Assembly (NCBI GenBank): GCA_000381565.1
Contig: KB906725.1
Coordinates: 150,515 to 214,514 of the forward strand
Length of the DNA stretch: 64,000 bases
Direction: 5' to 3'
From: Oxalobacteraceae bacterium AB_14
GTDB lineage: Bacteria; Pseudomonadota; Gammaproteobacteria; Burkholderiales; Burkholderiaceae_D
Below the pieces are notes generated by a model. It worked only from the letters and a program-made list of their open reading frames with translations. It was not told where the DNA came from and made no database searches. Positions 9,903-20,670 of the stretch are shown here, in pieces. Position numbers and translations under genes: made by a program. Position 1 is the first letter of the stretch; every line of letters starts with the position of its first letter.

Positions 9903-12900
9903 TTATTCCGCCAGCGGGGCGAAGATCTGCTGCAAGTCTTCCTGGGTGAGCGCCATTTTCTGCGACTCGCCTTCGGCCAGGATCGATTGCGCCAGATCGG
10001 ATTTCTTTTGCTGCAGCACCTGGATTTTTTCCTCCAGCGTGCCCTTGGCGATCAGTTTGTAGACAAACACCGGCTTGTCCTGGCCGATGCGCCAGGCGCG
10101 GTCGGTGGCCTGGTTTTCCGCCGCCGGGTTCCACCACGGATCGTAGTGGATCACGGTGTCGGCCGCCGTCAGGTTCAGGCCGACGCCGCCCGCCTTCAGG
10201 CTGATCAGGAAGATCGGCACCGCGCCCTGCTGGAAGGCCGCCACTTGCGCGCTGCGGTCCTTGGTCTCGCCGGTCAGCAAGGCATACGGGATGTCGCGCG
10301 CTTCCAGTTCCTCCTCGATCAGCTCGAGCATGCTGGTGAACTGCGAGAACACCAGGATCTTGCGGTTCTCTTCCAGCAAATCCTCGACCATCTGCATCAG
10401 GTCGATCAGCTTGGCCGAGCCGGCCGTCTGCTTCTTCGACGGCAGCGACTTGACCAGGCGCGGATCGCAGCACACCTGGCGCAGCTTGAGCAGCGCCTCC
10501 AGGATGACGATCTGGCTGCGCGCCACGCCCTTGCGGTCGATCTCCTCGCGCACCTTCTGGTCCATGGCCAGGCGCACCGTCTCGTACAGGTCGCGCTGGG
10601 CGCCGGTCAGCTCGACCTTGCGCACCATCTCCGTCTTCGGCGGCAATTCCTTGGCCACATTGTCCTTGGTCCGGCGCAGCAGGAAAGGCTTGATGCGGCG
10701 GTTCAGCAGCGCGCGCCGCAGCGGATCGTCCTGGCGCTCGATCGGATGGCGGAACACGGTGTTGAAACCCTTCTCCTCGCCCAGCAGGCCCGGCAGCAGG
10801 AAGTGAAATTGCGACCACAGCTCGCCCAGGTGGTTTTCCAGCGGCGTGCCGGACAGGCACAGCCGGTGGCGCGCGCGCAACAGGCCGGCGCTCTGCGCGG
10901 CCTTGCTGCGGGTGTTCTTGATGTAGTGCGATTCGTCCAGGATGACCAGGTGGAAATCATGCTCGCGCAGTTTTTCCTCGTCGCGCGGCAGCAGCGCGTA
11001 GGTGGTCAGCACCAGGTCGGCTTCGGCGATCTGGTCGAACTGGCCCATGCGGTCCTTGCCTTGCAACAGCAGCACGCGCAGGCCGGGGGCGAAACGCGCC
11101 GTCTCTTCCTGCCAGTTGCCCATCAGGCTGGTCGGCGCGATCACCAGCGCTGGCGCGGTCAGGCGGCCGGCTTCTTTTTCCACCAGGATGTGCGCCAGCG
11201 TCTGCACGGTCTTGCCCAGGCCCATATCGTCGGCCAGGATGCCGGCGAAGCCGTATTCGCGCAGGAACTGCATCCACGACAAGCCGTCGGTCTGGTAGTC
11301 GCGCAGCGTCGCCTGCAGACCGGCCGGGGTGGCGATGCGCTTGACGGCGCCGAACTGGTTCAGGCGGGCGCCCATTGCGCGCAGCTCGGCGCCGCCGGTC
11401 CAGTTCAGCTCGACGTTGCGGGACAGGTCGTCCAGGCGCGCCGCGTCCAGCGTGGCCATGCGCAGCGAGGTCTTGATCTTATCGCTGAAATACAGCTCGC
11501 CCAAGGTGGTCAGGATGGGCTTGACGCGGCCCCACGGCAGGGCGACGCGGCTGCCGTCCGGCAGGGTGGCCAGCATCTGGTCCTCGTCGCCGTGCAGGGC
11601 GATGGTTTTCGGATTGAAGTCGTTCGGCGCGCTGCGTATCATCTGCACCAGCACCGGCAGCAGCGGCACGCGGTCCTGGTCGACCATGATGCCCAGTTCC
11701 AGTTCGAACCAGGCGCGGCCGCCGTCGGCCGGGTCTTCCACCACGTCGGCATACCAGTCGCCGACGTCGCAAACGTCGTAGCGGTATTTGACGGTTTTCT
11801 CGACTTTCCATCCGGCCTGCTTCAGCGCCTCGATGCCGTCGCGGGCAAAGCGCAGCCATTCGGCCTGGTTGGGCAGCAGCAGGCCACCCTTGACGCTGCT
11901 CAGCGGCAAGGTCGCGGGCGGCAGGAAGTGGCGTTCGGTCAGCAGCGACAGGGCCAGCTCTTCGGCGGCGCTGTCGCGCTGGATGATTTCGGTGACTTCG
12001 CCCTTCTGGCGCACCACGCGCTGCGACGGGTCGAAGGAGACGCGCTCGCCGTCGTAGTCGAAGGACAGCACGGCGAAGTCGTGCCAGCGTTGCAGCGAAC
12101 CGTCGGCCAGCATGGCGGCATCCAAGGTCAGCACCGGACGCGGCTTGACGTCGTCGCGCACGCGCTGCGGCAGCGGCTGCGGCAGCGGCATCAGCTGTTG
12201 CAGGCCGTGGGCCAGCAACAGCTGCGATACGCGCATCTTGTCGTTATTGGTCAGCAGCGGCGCTTGCGCCACCAGCGCCTGCAGGTCGGCCAGCGGGATC
12301 GAGGCGCCGCCCTGGTTCAGTTGCAGCACGCCGCAGGACAGGTTGTCGATATACCACGGCGGATCGGTCGGCAGCATGTAGTCGACCTGGTCGGCGCCGA
12401 CATGCTTGGCGTTCGGCGGCGCCTGCACTTGCCAGCCCAGGCGCAGGCCCTTGCCTTCTTCGCGCCAGGCCAGGTTGGCTTCGCGCATCACGCCGCCCTT
12501 GAGCGGATAGACCAGGCCATTGCCGACGTCGGCCCAGGAGTTTGCCCAGAGCAATTTATCCTGTTCGGCCAGCATGTTCAGCAGCGCCGCGCCGATCTTG
12601 CCGCGCGGCTCGGTGGCGGAGCCGGTCTGGGAATTCTGTCCGCTGCGCATGGCAACGAAGAAACGGATCAAGTCCTCGTCGCCGGCCGCGAGAAAGCTCG
12701 GCGGCGCCGACAGCAGCGAAAACACTTCGCTCACCGGGCTGGCCGCGGCGACGTCGCCGTTCGAGCGCAGGCGCGCCTTGTACAGGCACAGCGCAACATG
12801 GCGGCCGCCGCTGGTGGGCGCCATCACATAGATCAGCTTGTATTGGGTTTGTTGCTTCGGATCGGTATCGAGCGGCGGCGCGTTCAGTTTGGCTTTGGGA

Positions 12901-13061
12901 TGCGCTGCGGCATCCACACGCTGCAGCCAGGTGGCTACGGCGTACGACAATTGATTCGCGGGCGGCGCAGGGCGGGCAGGAGATGCTGGGGCGGCCGGAG
13001 CAGCTGGCTTGGCGGGAACATCGTCGGTGGCGTCGTCGCGGGTAAAATCCATAGGTCGCAT
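9903..13061 (-). CDS. SNF2-family DEAD/DEAH-box helicase
   Basis: A 1052-residue SWI2/SNF2 ATPase of the bacterial RapA/HepA-like class. The N-terminus is a Pro/Ala-rich linker (about 13-40) and a poorly conserved region to about residue 600. The ATPase core has motif I LADDMGLGKT, motif II DESH, motif III SGTPLENHLGELWSQF, then the C-terminal RecA lobe with SLKAGGVGLNLT and DRAWRIGQ. Such proteins remodel protein-nucleic-acid complexes, for instance recycling RNA polymerase. The substrate here is unknown. It heads an operon with a histidine kinase and response regulator and is divergent from tex. Confidence 0.93.
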   Translation of the reverse strand: MRPMDFTRDDATDDVPAKPAAPAAPASPARPAPPANQLSYAVATWLQRVDAAAHPKAKLNAPPLDTDPKQQTQYKLIYVMAPTSGGRHVALCLYKARLRSNGDVAAASPVSEVFSLLSAPPSFLAAGDEDLIRFFVAMRSGQNSQTGSATEPRGKIGAALLNMLAEQDKLLWANSWADVGNGLVYPLKGGVMREANLAWREEGKGLRLGWQVQAPPNAKHVGADQVDYMLPTDPPWYIDNLSCGVLQLNQGGASIPLADLQALVAQAPLLTNNDKMRVSQLLLAHGLQQLMPLPQPLPQRVRDDVKPRPVLTLDAAMLADGSLQRWHDFAVLSFDYDGERVSFDPSQRVVRQKGEVTEIIQRDSAAEELALSLLTERHFLPPATLPLSSVKGGLLLPNQAEWLRFARDGIEALKQAGWKVEKTVKYRYDVCDVGDWYADVVEDPADGGRAWFELELGIMVDQDRVPLLPVLVQMIRSAPNDFNPKTIALHGDEDQMLATLPDGSRVALPWGRVKPILTTLGELYFSDKIKTSLRMATLDAARLDDLSRNVELNWTGGAELRAMGARLNQFGAVKRIATPAGLQATLRDYQTDGLSWMQFLREYGFAGILADDMGLGKTVQTLAHILVEKEAGRLTAPALVIAPTSLMGNWQEETARFAPGLRVLLLQGKDRMGQFDQIAEADLVLTTYALLPRDEEKLREHDFHLVILDESHYIKNTRSKAAQSAGLLRARHRLCLSGTPLENHLGELWSQFHFLLPGLLGEEKGFNTVFRHPIERQDDPLRRALLNRRIKPFLLRRTKDNVAKELPPKTEMVRKVELTGAQRDLYETVRLAMDQKVREEIDRKGVARSQIVILEALLKLRQVCCDPRLVKSLPSKKQTAGSAKLIDLMQMVEDLLEENRKILVFSQFTSMLELIEEELEARDIPYALLTGETKDRSAQVAAFQQGAVPIFLISLKAGGVGLNLTAADTVIHYDPWWNPAAENQATDRAWRIGQDKPVFVYKLIAKGTLEEKIQVLQQKKSDLAQSILAEGESQKMALTQEDLQQIFAPLAE

Positions 13062-13195
13062 TGTTGGTCAAAGATGGTTCAAAAACGGCAACAGGCGATA
13101 TTATCCGCCATACACGCGTTCGTGTTTGCGGATTCTTCATAAAACCCGCATGTAAACGTGTTACTGCGCGTTCCAGGCGTGTTACAAAGCCGTGC

Positions 13196-13213
13196 ACAGT
13201 CCTTTTGGACTGT
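13196..13213. other. Perfect 7-bp inverted repeat in the helicase-tex divergent region
   Basis: ACAGTCC and GGACTGT flank a TTTT loop about 65 bp upstream of tex. There is no T run on either side, so a terminator is unlikely; an operator or leader hairpin is possible. The divergent region runs from 13062 to 13277 and no gene is seen in it. Confidence 0.4.
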
Positions 13214-13277
13214 CAAGACTGGCACATTCGCGCCGATTGCGTATGATTCCGGGCTTGACTGCTTAGGAATCGCCCAC

Positions 13278-15626
<2,349 letters not shown>

Positions 15627-15630
15627 GCTT

Positions 15631-15664
15631 CCGGCAGTAAAAATACCGGTGCCGGCGTTTTCTT
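15631..15664 (+). terminator. Probable tex terminator
   Basis: CCGGCA (15631-15636) pairs with TGCCGG (15650-15655), followed by CGTTTTCTT. The stem is short (6 bp) and the T run is interrupted, so this is a moderate candidate. It lies five bases after the tex stop codon. Confidence 0.5.
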
Positions 15665-15707
15665 ATAAAATGACGGCATCTATTTACATCTTTTCACTGA
15701 GGCAGCT

Positions 15708-16019
15708 ATGAGCGACGTACAAACCTGGATCAAAGAAACCGTGACCGCCACCCCTGTGGTGCTGTTCATGAAGGGCACCGCCCAGTTCCCGCAATGCGGC
15801 TTTTCCGGCCGCGCCATCCAGATCCTGAAAGCCTGCGGCGTTGAGAACATTGCCACCGTCAACGTGCTGGAAGATCCTGAAGTCCGCCAGGGCATCAAGG
15901 ACTACTCGAACTGGCCGACCATCCCGCAGCTCTACGTCAAGGGCGAGTTCATCGGCGGTTCGGACATCATGAACGAGATGTTCGAGTCCGGCGAGCTGAA
16001 GGCCCTGCTGGATGCCTGA
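15708..16019 (+). CDS. grxD: Monothiol glutaredoxin, Grx4 type
   Basis: A 103-residue CGFS-type glutaredoxin (motif QCGFSGRA near residues 28-35, preceded by the conserved VVLFMKGT). Proteins of this class bind glutathione-coordinated 2Fe-2S clusters and deliver them to apo-proteins. [19 protein letters not shown] is the cis-proline and glutathione-binding part. A GAGG ribosome site precedes the ATG. The 3' end overlaps the ubiX reading frame by 8 bp. Confidence 0.96.
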   Translation: MSDVQTWIKETVTATPVVLFMKGTAQFPQCGFSGRAIQILKACGVENIATVNVLEDPEVRQGIKDYSNWPTIPQLYVKGEFIGGSDIMNEMFESGELKALLDA

Positions 16020-16623
16020 TCGTCCGCGGCCTCTCGTGGCCCGGCGGATGCTTATCGCCATCACCGGCGCCACCGGCGCGGTGTATGGCGTGCGTCTGCT
16101 GCAACAGTTGCAACAGACCGCAGGCGTAGAGACGCACCTGATCGTCTCCGATGCCGCAGTCCTCACGCTGCACCAGGAAACCGGCCTGCAGCGGCGCGAG
16201 GTGGAAGCACTGGCGCACGTGGTGCACAAGGTGCGCGACGTCGGCGCTTCGATCGCCAGCGGTTCTTTCCAGTCGGATGGGATGATTGTCGCGCCTTGCT
16301 CGATGAAGACGCTGGCGTCGGTAGCGCATGGCCTGTCGGACAACCTGATCGCGCGCGCGGCCGACGTGGTGCTCAAGGAGCGCCGCCGGCTGGTGCTGAT
16401 GGTGAGGGAAACGCCGTTCAACCTGGCGCACTTGCGCAATATGACGGCGGTGACGGAAATGGGCGGGATTATCTTCCCGCCGCTACCCAGCTTTTATCAC
16501 AACCCGCAAAGCATTGCGGAGATGGTCGACCACACGGTCGGCCGGGTCATTGATTTGTTCGGCATCGAGCACACGCTGGCCCCGCGCTGGAACGGCATGA
16601 AGCCAACCAGCGAGTCCAACTAA
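16012..16623 (+). CDS. ubiX: Flavin prenyltransferase UbiX
   Basis: Makes the prenylated FMN cofactor used by the decarboxylase UbiD in ubiquinone synthesis. The flavodoxin-like fold is evident from [39 protein letters not shown] and [18 protein letters not shown]. The first ATG (16012) overlaps the grxD stop and gives 203 residues; ATG 16048 (MLIAITG) is an alternative that drops 12 residues. No strong ribosome site separates them. The overlap suggests co-translation with grxD. Confidence 0.95.
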   Translation: MPDRPRPLVARRMLIAITGATGAVYGVRLLQQLQQTAGVETHLIVSDAAVLTLHQETGLQRREVEALAHVVHKVRDVGASIASGSFQSDGMIVAPCSMKTLASVAHGLSDNLIARAADVVLKERRRLVLMVRETPFNLAHLRNMTAVTEMGGIIFPPLPSFYHNPQSIAEMVDHTVGRVIDLFGIEHTLAPRWNGMKPTSESN

Positions 16624-16653
16624 AACCTGCTCTTCCGCGCCTGCTACCCCAGC

Positions 16654-16824
16654 CTAGCGTTTATCGAACTGCGATCCGCTGGCTTTCTTCAGATCCCGTG
16701 CTTCCTCGACCATGCGGCGGTGGGCAATGCGCTTGCGCATTACTTCCGCGTGCTGGGCGGCGGTCATCGGGGGGACGGTCATCAAATCTTTTAACTGCGC
16801 GACGTTGCTGTAGTTACTTTTCAT
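16654..16824 (-). CDS. Small basic protein of unknown function
   Basis: A 56-residue frame starting at ATG 16824 (MKSNYSNVAQLKDLMTVPP). It is rich in Lys, Arg, Met and Ala, predicted mostly helical, with a charged C-terminal half (MRKRIAHRRMVEEARDLKK). No known family is recognised. It lies 30 bp downstream of, and convergent with, ubiX. The ribosome site is weak. It is included because its composition looks coding and no other gene covers this strand. Confidence 0.45.
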   Translation of the reverse strand: MKSNYSNVAQLKDLMTVPPMTAAQHAEVMRKRIAHRRMVEEARDLKKASGSQFDKR

Positions 16825-16940
16825 AAGACGGCTCAAAAGCTTGGCTCCCGAAGTAAATGCTGCGGCTCAGCGATGGCTGATTACCTATTGTGCCTCAAAT
16901 CCGTGTCGAAACTATGACAATTCGTAAAGCCCCCGAAAAT

Positions 16941-16969
16941 AAAAAGGGCGCCCGCTGAGGGACGCCCTA
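16941..16969 (-). terminator. Rho-independent terminator
   Basis: AGGGCG and CGCCCT, extended inward by CCC/GGG with one bulged base, are followed on the minus strand by a TTTTTATTTT tract. It is placed to end transcription of the HTH gene at 17073-17480. From 16825 to 17072 no gene is seen; the stretch holds this terminator and the palindrome at 16993. Confidence 0.8.
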
Positions 16970-16992
16970 TCCGAACAAAAACCGGCCCGACC

Positions 16993-17008
16993 GTGAAACT
17001 AGTTTCAC
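16993..17008. promoter_or_regulatory. Perfect 16-bp palindrome
   Basis: GTGAAACTAGTTTCAC is self-complementary throughout, and CCGTG... / ...CACACGG flank it nearly symmetrically. It has no loop, which fits a dimeric repressor operator better than an RNA hairpin. It lies 65 bp past the stop of the HTH gene, between that gene and its terminator. Confidence 0.5.
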
Positions 17009-17072
17009 ACGGAAACACTTTGGACCTCAGTCACAAACGGTCAAAATAACTCCGTAGTAGTACGTAAAATGA

Positions 17073-17480
17073 CTACTTTTGGTAATTAACCCGCACCAGC
17101 ATCCGTATAAATTCACGTGCAATCTGGCGGTGATGTTCGTCCAGGCGTTGCAAATCCGCGATCAGCTTGACGTCGGCCGACTCGAAACGCGACAGGCCGT
17201 TGCCGCCTTCGCCAGTCGGCGCGTCCGCTTCGGCGCCGCCAAAGCGCAGCCATTCGGCCGGCACGCCCAGCCACTGGGCGATCATGCGCAGCTTTTCCTG
17301 GGTCGGAATCGCCTCGCCTACCAGCCATTTACGGGCGGCGTGGACGGTGATGGGGCGTCCATCGAATCGAATATTGAATTCCCGCGCCAAACGAGTTGGG
17401 CTGTCGGGAGAGTAATGGGCGTTTTTGAGAGCCTGTTGCAAGCGCTGGCTAAAGCTTTCGCGTTCATTGGAAGAATTCAT
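17073..17480 (-). CDS. Small HTH transcriptional regulator (phage-repressor-like)
   Basis: A 135-residue protein with an N-terminal helix-turn-helix domain (about 8-80). It includes TRLAREFNIRF, an ITVHAARKWLVGEAIPTQEKL block and AQWLGVPAEWLRFG, as in small Cro/CI-like regulators common in Burkholderiales. The C-terminal tail (about 100-135) is helical and may dimerise. The gene stands alone on the minus strand. On that strand TTACAG and TATAAA, 16 bp apart, lie about 75-100 bp upstream (17551-17580) and could be its promoter. Target genes are unknown. Confidence 0.75.
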   Translation of the reverse strand: MNSSNERESFSQRLQQALKNAHYSPDSPTRLAREFNIRFDGRPITVHAARKWLVGEAIPTQEKLRMIAQWLGVPAEWLRFGGAEADAPTGEGGNGLSRFESADVKLIADLQRLDEHHRQIAREFIRMLVRVNYQK

Positions 17481-17634
17481 AATTGCACTATTTCACGTTG
17501 CGTCATGAAAGTCAGTCTCTTGTTTTTAAGATCTGATTGTGACGTGATGGGATTTTATAATTGACACTTTATCCTCTGTAAGTGCAAGCGTGGGCAAGAA
17601 CCCGCGCCGAACTTTATTCGGTTTCCCACTAACA

Positions 17635-17662
17635 AACGGACCGAAGGCTCGGAGCCGTTTTT
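17635..17662 (+). terminator. Terminator-like nested hairpin without an obvious upstream gene
   Basis: AACGG pairs with CCGTT around an inner CCGA/TCGG stem, and five T follow on the plus strand. No plus-strand gene ends nearby, as ubiX stops 1 kb away. It may end a short unannotated transcript starting in the 17481-17634 gap, which otherwise holds no gene. Confidence 0.45.
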
Positions 17663-17723
17663 AGCGGAAATAGTGAAGTTATTACAATAACACCACTACT
17701 AGTTTAGGGCCACACTTTCAACG

Positions 17724-18764
17724 CTACGCGACGCGGAAACGTATGATGCCGTCCGCCCCCGTTTCACGGCGCACGATACCGTCGTGCCACAATTTGTGCA
17801 GATGGGCCAGCGCTTCGCCCAGCGCAAAGCTAAGCTGGTGGGCGTCTAGCGGCCGTTTGAACATCATCGGCACGATGTCGGCCGCCGACTGCCAATCGCG
17901 GCAGGCCTCGACCACCTCGGCCAGCCGCTCGACGTGGTGCTGGCGCAACTGGGCGATGCGGGTATGCAGCCCGCGGAATGGTTTGCCGTGCGAGGGCAGC
18001 ACCAACACATCGTTCGGCAAGTCAACAAACTTGCTCAATGAGTCAAGATACAGGGTCAGCGAGTTGGCCTCCGGTTCCACCGCGAAAACCGACACATTGG
18101 TGGAGATGCGCGGCAGCACCATGTCGCCGGCGATCAGCACGTTGAGCGATTCGCAATACAGGGAGGCATGCTCGGGGGCATGGCCGAAGCCGGTAATCAC
18201 CCGCCAGCGATGGTCGCCAATCGCAAGCAACTGTTGATCCTGGATGCGAGTGTAGGCGGCCGGCACCGACGGTACCAGGGTCGGGTAGTAGTTTTTCCGG
18301 CTTGCCATCTTTTCCAGCATCTCCGGCTCGCGCAGGCCGTGGCGCCGGAAATGCGGCAGCGCCGCCGAACCGTCCACGCCCGGCAGGGCGGCCGACATCA
18401 TGCGGGCGAAGGCGTATTCGCCGGTGGTGGTCCACAGCGGCGCGTCCCAGCGGCGGCACAGCCAGTCGGCCAGGCCGATGTGGTCGGGATGGCAGTGGGT
18501 GGCGAACACCCGCCGCAGCGGCAGGCCGTCCAGGCCGTGCTCGAAGATGGCCTCCCAGGCGGCCCGGGTGGCGTCGCCGGCCACGCCGCTGTCGACCACG
18601 CTCCAGCCGTCGCCGTCGCGCAGCAGCCACAGGTTGATATGATCCAGCGCAAACGGCAGCGGCATGCGCAGCCAGCGCAGGCCGGGGACGATTTCGTGCA
18701 CGGCGCCGGTGGCGGGAATGGTGTCGCCCAGCGGGTAGTCCAGTTGCAGTTCGAGCGGGTTCAT
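17724..18764 (-). CDS. MBL-fold metallo-hydrolase
   Basis: A 346-residue metallo-beta-lactamase-fold hydrolase. The dinuclear zinc motif is THCHPDHIG, with a downstream His in GHAPEHASLYCE and an Asp in LIAGDMVLPRIS. The C-terminal part is a winged-helix-like extension often found in glyoxalase II/LACTB2-type members. It is divergent from liuR, and the LiuR-type palindrome at 18803 lies between the two genes, 38 bp from this start. It could therefore belong to the LiuR regulon, perhaps as a thioesterase; substrate and regulation are inference. Confidence 0.85.
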   Translation of the reverse strand: MNPLELQLDYPLGDTIPATGAVHEIVPGLRWLRMPLPFALDHINLWLLRDGDGWSVVDSGVAGDATRAAWEAIFEHGLDGLPLRRVFATHCHPDHIGLADWLCRRWDAPLWTTTGEYAFARMMSAALPGVDGSAALPHFRRHGLREPEMLEKMASRKNYYPTLVPSVPAAYTRIQDQQLLAIGDHRWRVITGFGHAPEHASLYCESLNVLIAGDMVLPRISTNVSVFAVEPEANSLTLYLDSLSKFVDLPNDVLVLPSHGKPFRGLHTRIAQLRQHHVERLAEVVEACRDWQSAADIVPMMFKRPLDAHQLSFALGEALAHLHKLWHDGIVRRETGADGIIRFRVA

Positions 18765-18802
18765 TTTTATACTTTCAGGAAGTCAGGCGCGCTACAATGT
18801 GC

Positions 18803-18823
18803 TTGACGTTGACGTAAACGGAA
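18803..18823. promoter_or_regulatory. LiuR-type operator, site A (liuR / MBL divergent region)
   Basis: TTGACGTTGACGTAAACGGAA matches the sites at 19350 and 46887 under a shared pattern TTkACGTTkACGTnAACG. It lies 29 bp upstream of the liuR start, implying autoregulation and possibly joint control of the divergent hydrolase. Confidence 0.7.
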
Positions 18824-18851
18824 ATTGTACGACTTTACCGCAAACCCAGAG

Positions 18852-19256
18852 ATGCCCACCTATACCATTACCGAACTGGCCCGTGAATTCGACATCACGG
18901 CGCGCGCCATCCGCTTTTACGAAGACCAGGGCCTGCTGAGCCCGTCGCGCGAAGGCGCGGGCGGCCGCAACCGCGTCTACACGCCGCGCGACCGCACCCG
19001 CCTCAAGCTGACCCTGCGCGGCAAGCGCCTGGGGCTGTCGTTGTCGGAGATCAAGAGCCTGGTCGACATGTACGAATCGCCGAAGGACACCAGCGCCCAG
19101 ATGAACCGCTTCCTGGGCGTGCTGGCGCAGCACCGCGAAACGCTGGAACAGCAGCGCGAAGACATCGAAATGTCGCTGGCCGAGATCACCGCCCACGAGG
19201 ACGAATGCAAGCGCCTGCTGGCCGCGATCGGCGAGGGCAGCTCTACTACGGCCTGA
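18852..19256 (+). CDS. liuR: MerR-family regulator of leucine/isovalerate degradation (LiuR)
   Basis: A 134-residue MerR-family repressor. The winged-helix N-terminus runs YTITELAREFDITARAIRFY and continues to RDRTRLKLTLRGKRLGLSL; a long dimerisation helix follows (about 80-130). LiuR proteins control branched-chain amino-acid and acyl-CoA degradation genes in proteobacteria. The next gene is isovaleryl-CoA dehydrogenase, which supports the name. ATG 18852 is used because the domain begins at MPTYTITEL. A REP-like element separates it from ivd, which has its own promoter and operator. Confidence 0.9.
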   Translation: MPTYTITELAREFDITARAIRFYEDQGLLSPSREGAGGRNRVYTPRDRTRLKLTLRGKRLGLSLSEIKSLVDMYESPKDTSAQMNRFLGVLAQHRETLEQQREDIEMSLAEITAHEDECKRLLAAIGEGSSTTA

Positions 19257-19261
19257 TGCAA

Positions 19262-19341
19262 CGTCATTCCCGCGAAAGCGGGAATCTATGCTGAGCTGCT
19301 TACGCCAGCGTTCTATGGATTCCCGCCTGCGCGGGAATGAC
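19262..19341. repeat. REP-like inverted-repeat pair, copy 2
   Basis: ATTCCCGC-GAAA-GCGGGAAT and ATTCCCGCCTGCGCGGGAAT hairpins flank a spacer containing CTGAGCTGC and TTCTATGG. It begins five bases after the liuR stop and ends just before the ivd operator. Confidence 0.9.
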
Positions 19342-19349
19342 AACTCTGC

Positions 19350-19384
19350 TTTACGTTTACGTTAACGTCACACCGGCGTATTAT
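19350..19384 (+). promoter_or_regulatory. ivd promoter with LiuR-type operator, site B
   Basis: The operator TTTACGTTTACGTTAACGTCA (one 21-bp site, 19350-19370) covers a -35 TTTACG at 19356-19361. A -10 TATTAT follows at 19379-19384 with 17-bp spacing. This is 36 bp upstream of the ivd start. The overlap of operator and -35 fits repression by LiuR. Confidence 0.75.
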
Positions 19385-19419
19385 TGACGCTTCCATCAAA
19401 ACACAAGAATGAGGACGAC

Positions 19420-20604
19420 ATGCTCCATCTCCCAGGCCTGACCTTTGACCACGGCGAAGACATCGCCGCCCTGCGCGAAGCCGTGCAACAGTTCGCCGCC
19501 GCAGAAATCGCGCCGCGCGCCGCTGAAATCGACCGCAGCGACCAGTTCCCGATGGACCTGTGGCGCAAGATGGGCGATCTGGGCGTGCTCGGCATCACCG
19601 TCGGCGAGGAATACGGCGGCGCCAACATGGGCTACCTGGCCCACATCGTCGCGATGGAGGAAATCTCGCGCGCCTCGGCCTCGGTCGGCCTGTCCTACGG
19701 TGCCCACTCGAATCTGTGCGTCAACCAGATCAAGCGCAACGGCACCGAAGAGCAAAAACAAAAATACCTGCCCAAGCTGATCTCCGGCGAACACGTCGGC
19801 GCACTGGCGATGTCCGAGCCGAACGCCGGTTCCGACGTGGTCAGCATGAAGCTGCGCGCCGACTTCAAGGGCGACCGCTGGGTGCTGAACGGCACCAAGA
19901 TGTGGATCACCAACGGCCCCGACGCCGACGTGCTGGTGGTCTATGCCAAGAGCGACCTGGAAGCCGGCCCGAAAGGCATGACCGCCTTCCTGATCGAGAA
20001 AGACTTCAAGGGCTTCTCCGTGGCCCAGAAGCTCGACAAGCTGGGCATGCGCGGCTCGCACACCGGCGAGCTGGTGTTCGACAACTGCGAAGTTCCGGCC
20101 GAAAACGTGCTGGGCGGCCTGGGCAAGGGCGTCAACGTGCTGATGTCCGGCCTGGACTTCGAGCGCACCGTGCTGTCCGGCGGCCCGCTGGGCATCATGC
20201 AGGCTTGCATGGACGCGGTGGTGCCCTACATCCACGACCGCAAGCAATTCGGCCAGGCTATCGGCGAATTCCAGCTGATGCAGGGTAAGATTGCGGATAT
20301 GTACTCGACCATGATGGCGTGCAAGGCATATGTGTACGCCGTCGGTCAGGCCTGCGACCGGGCCAAAACCCCGGAAGCGGTCCGCCAGTTGCGCAAGGAT
20401 GCAGCGGGAGCCATTTTGTATAGCGCAGAAAAAGCGACCTGGATGGCCGGCGAGGCGATCCAGACGCTGGGCGGCAACGGCTACATCAACGAGTATCCGG
20501 TCGGCCGCCTGTGGCGCGACGCCAAATTGTATGAAATTGGCGCCGGCACCAGCGAAATCCGCCGCATGCTGATCGGCCGCGAACTGTTCGCGGAAACCAA
20601 GTAA
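19420..20604 (+). CDS. ivd: Isovaleryl-CoA dehydrogenase
   Basis: A 394-residue FAD acyl-CoA dehydrogenase that oxidises isovaleryl-CoA to 3-methylcrotonyl-CoA in leucine degradation; also called liuA. The catalytic base is in the position peculiar to isovaleryl-CoA dehydrogenases (Glu in [15 protein letters not shown]), while the usual C-terminal Glu is replaced ([12 protein letters not shown]). FAD- and substrate-binding blocks [11 protein letters not shown] and [11 protein letters not shown] are present. ATG 19420 follows a GAGGA ribosome site. It heads an operon with aceK, a thiolase, an SDR and a second acyl-CoA dehydrogenase. Confidence 0.96.
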   Translation: MLHLPGLTFDHGEDIAALREAVQQFAAAEIAPRAAEIDRSDQFPMDLWRKMGDLGVLGITVGEEYGGANMGYLAHIVAMEEISRASASVGLSYGAHSNLCVNQIKRNGTEEQKQKYLPKLISGEHVGALAMSEPNAGSDVVSMKLRADFKGDRWVLNGTKMWITNGPDADVLVVYAKSDLEAGPKGMTAFLIEKDFKGFSVAQKLDKLGMRGSHTGELVFDNCEVPAENVLGGLGKGVNVLMSGLDFERTVLSGGPLGIMQACMDAVVPYIHDRKQFGQAIGEFQLMQGKIADMYSTMMACKAYVYAVGQACDRAKTPEAVRQLRKDAAGAILYSAEKATWMAGEAIQTLGGNGYINEYPVGRLWRDAKLYEIGAGTSEIRRMLIGRELFAETK

Positions 20605-20609
20605 GCATC

Positions 20610-20658
20610 GTGTGCGTTGGCTGGACCGGCGGCAGTATGAACCTCCGCTAACGCACAC
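20610..20658 (+). other. Long intercistronic hairpin between ivd and aceK
   Basis: GTGTGCGTTGGC (20610-20621) pairs with GCTAACGCACAC (20647-20658) over 12 bp with one G-U pair and a 25-base loop. No T run follows. It begins six bases after the ivd stop and ends 12 bases before aceK, so it could protect the ivd mRNA end or lower aceK translation. Confidence 0.6.
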
Positions 20659-20670
20659 CAGGGCTGACCC

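Noticed and set aside
9822..13142. Open frame of more than 1100 codons on the plus strand opposite the SNF2 helicase
   Set aside because: It is antisense to a clear helicase gene, is rich in Gln, His, Arg and Val without any motif, and arises from the codon bias of the high-GC gene.
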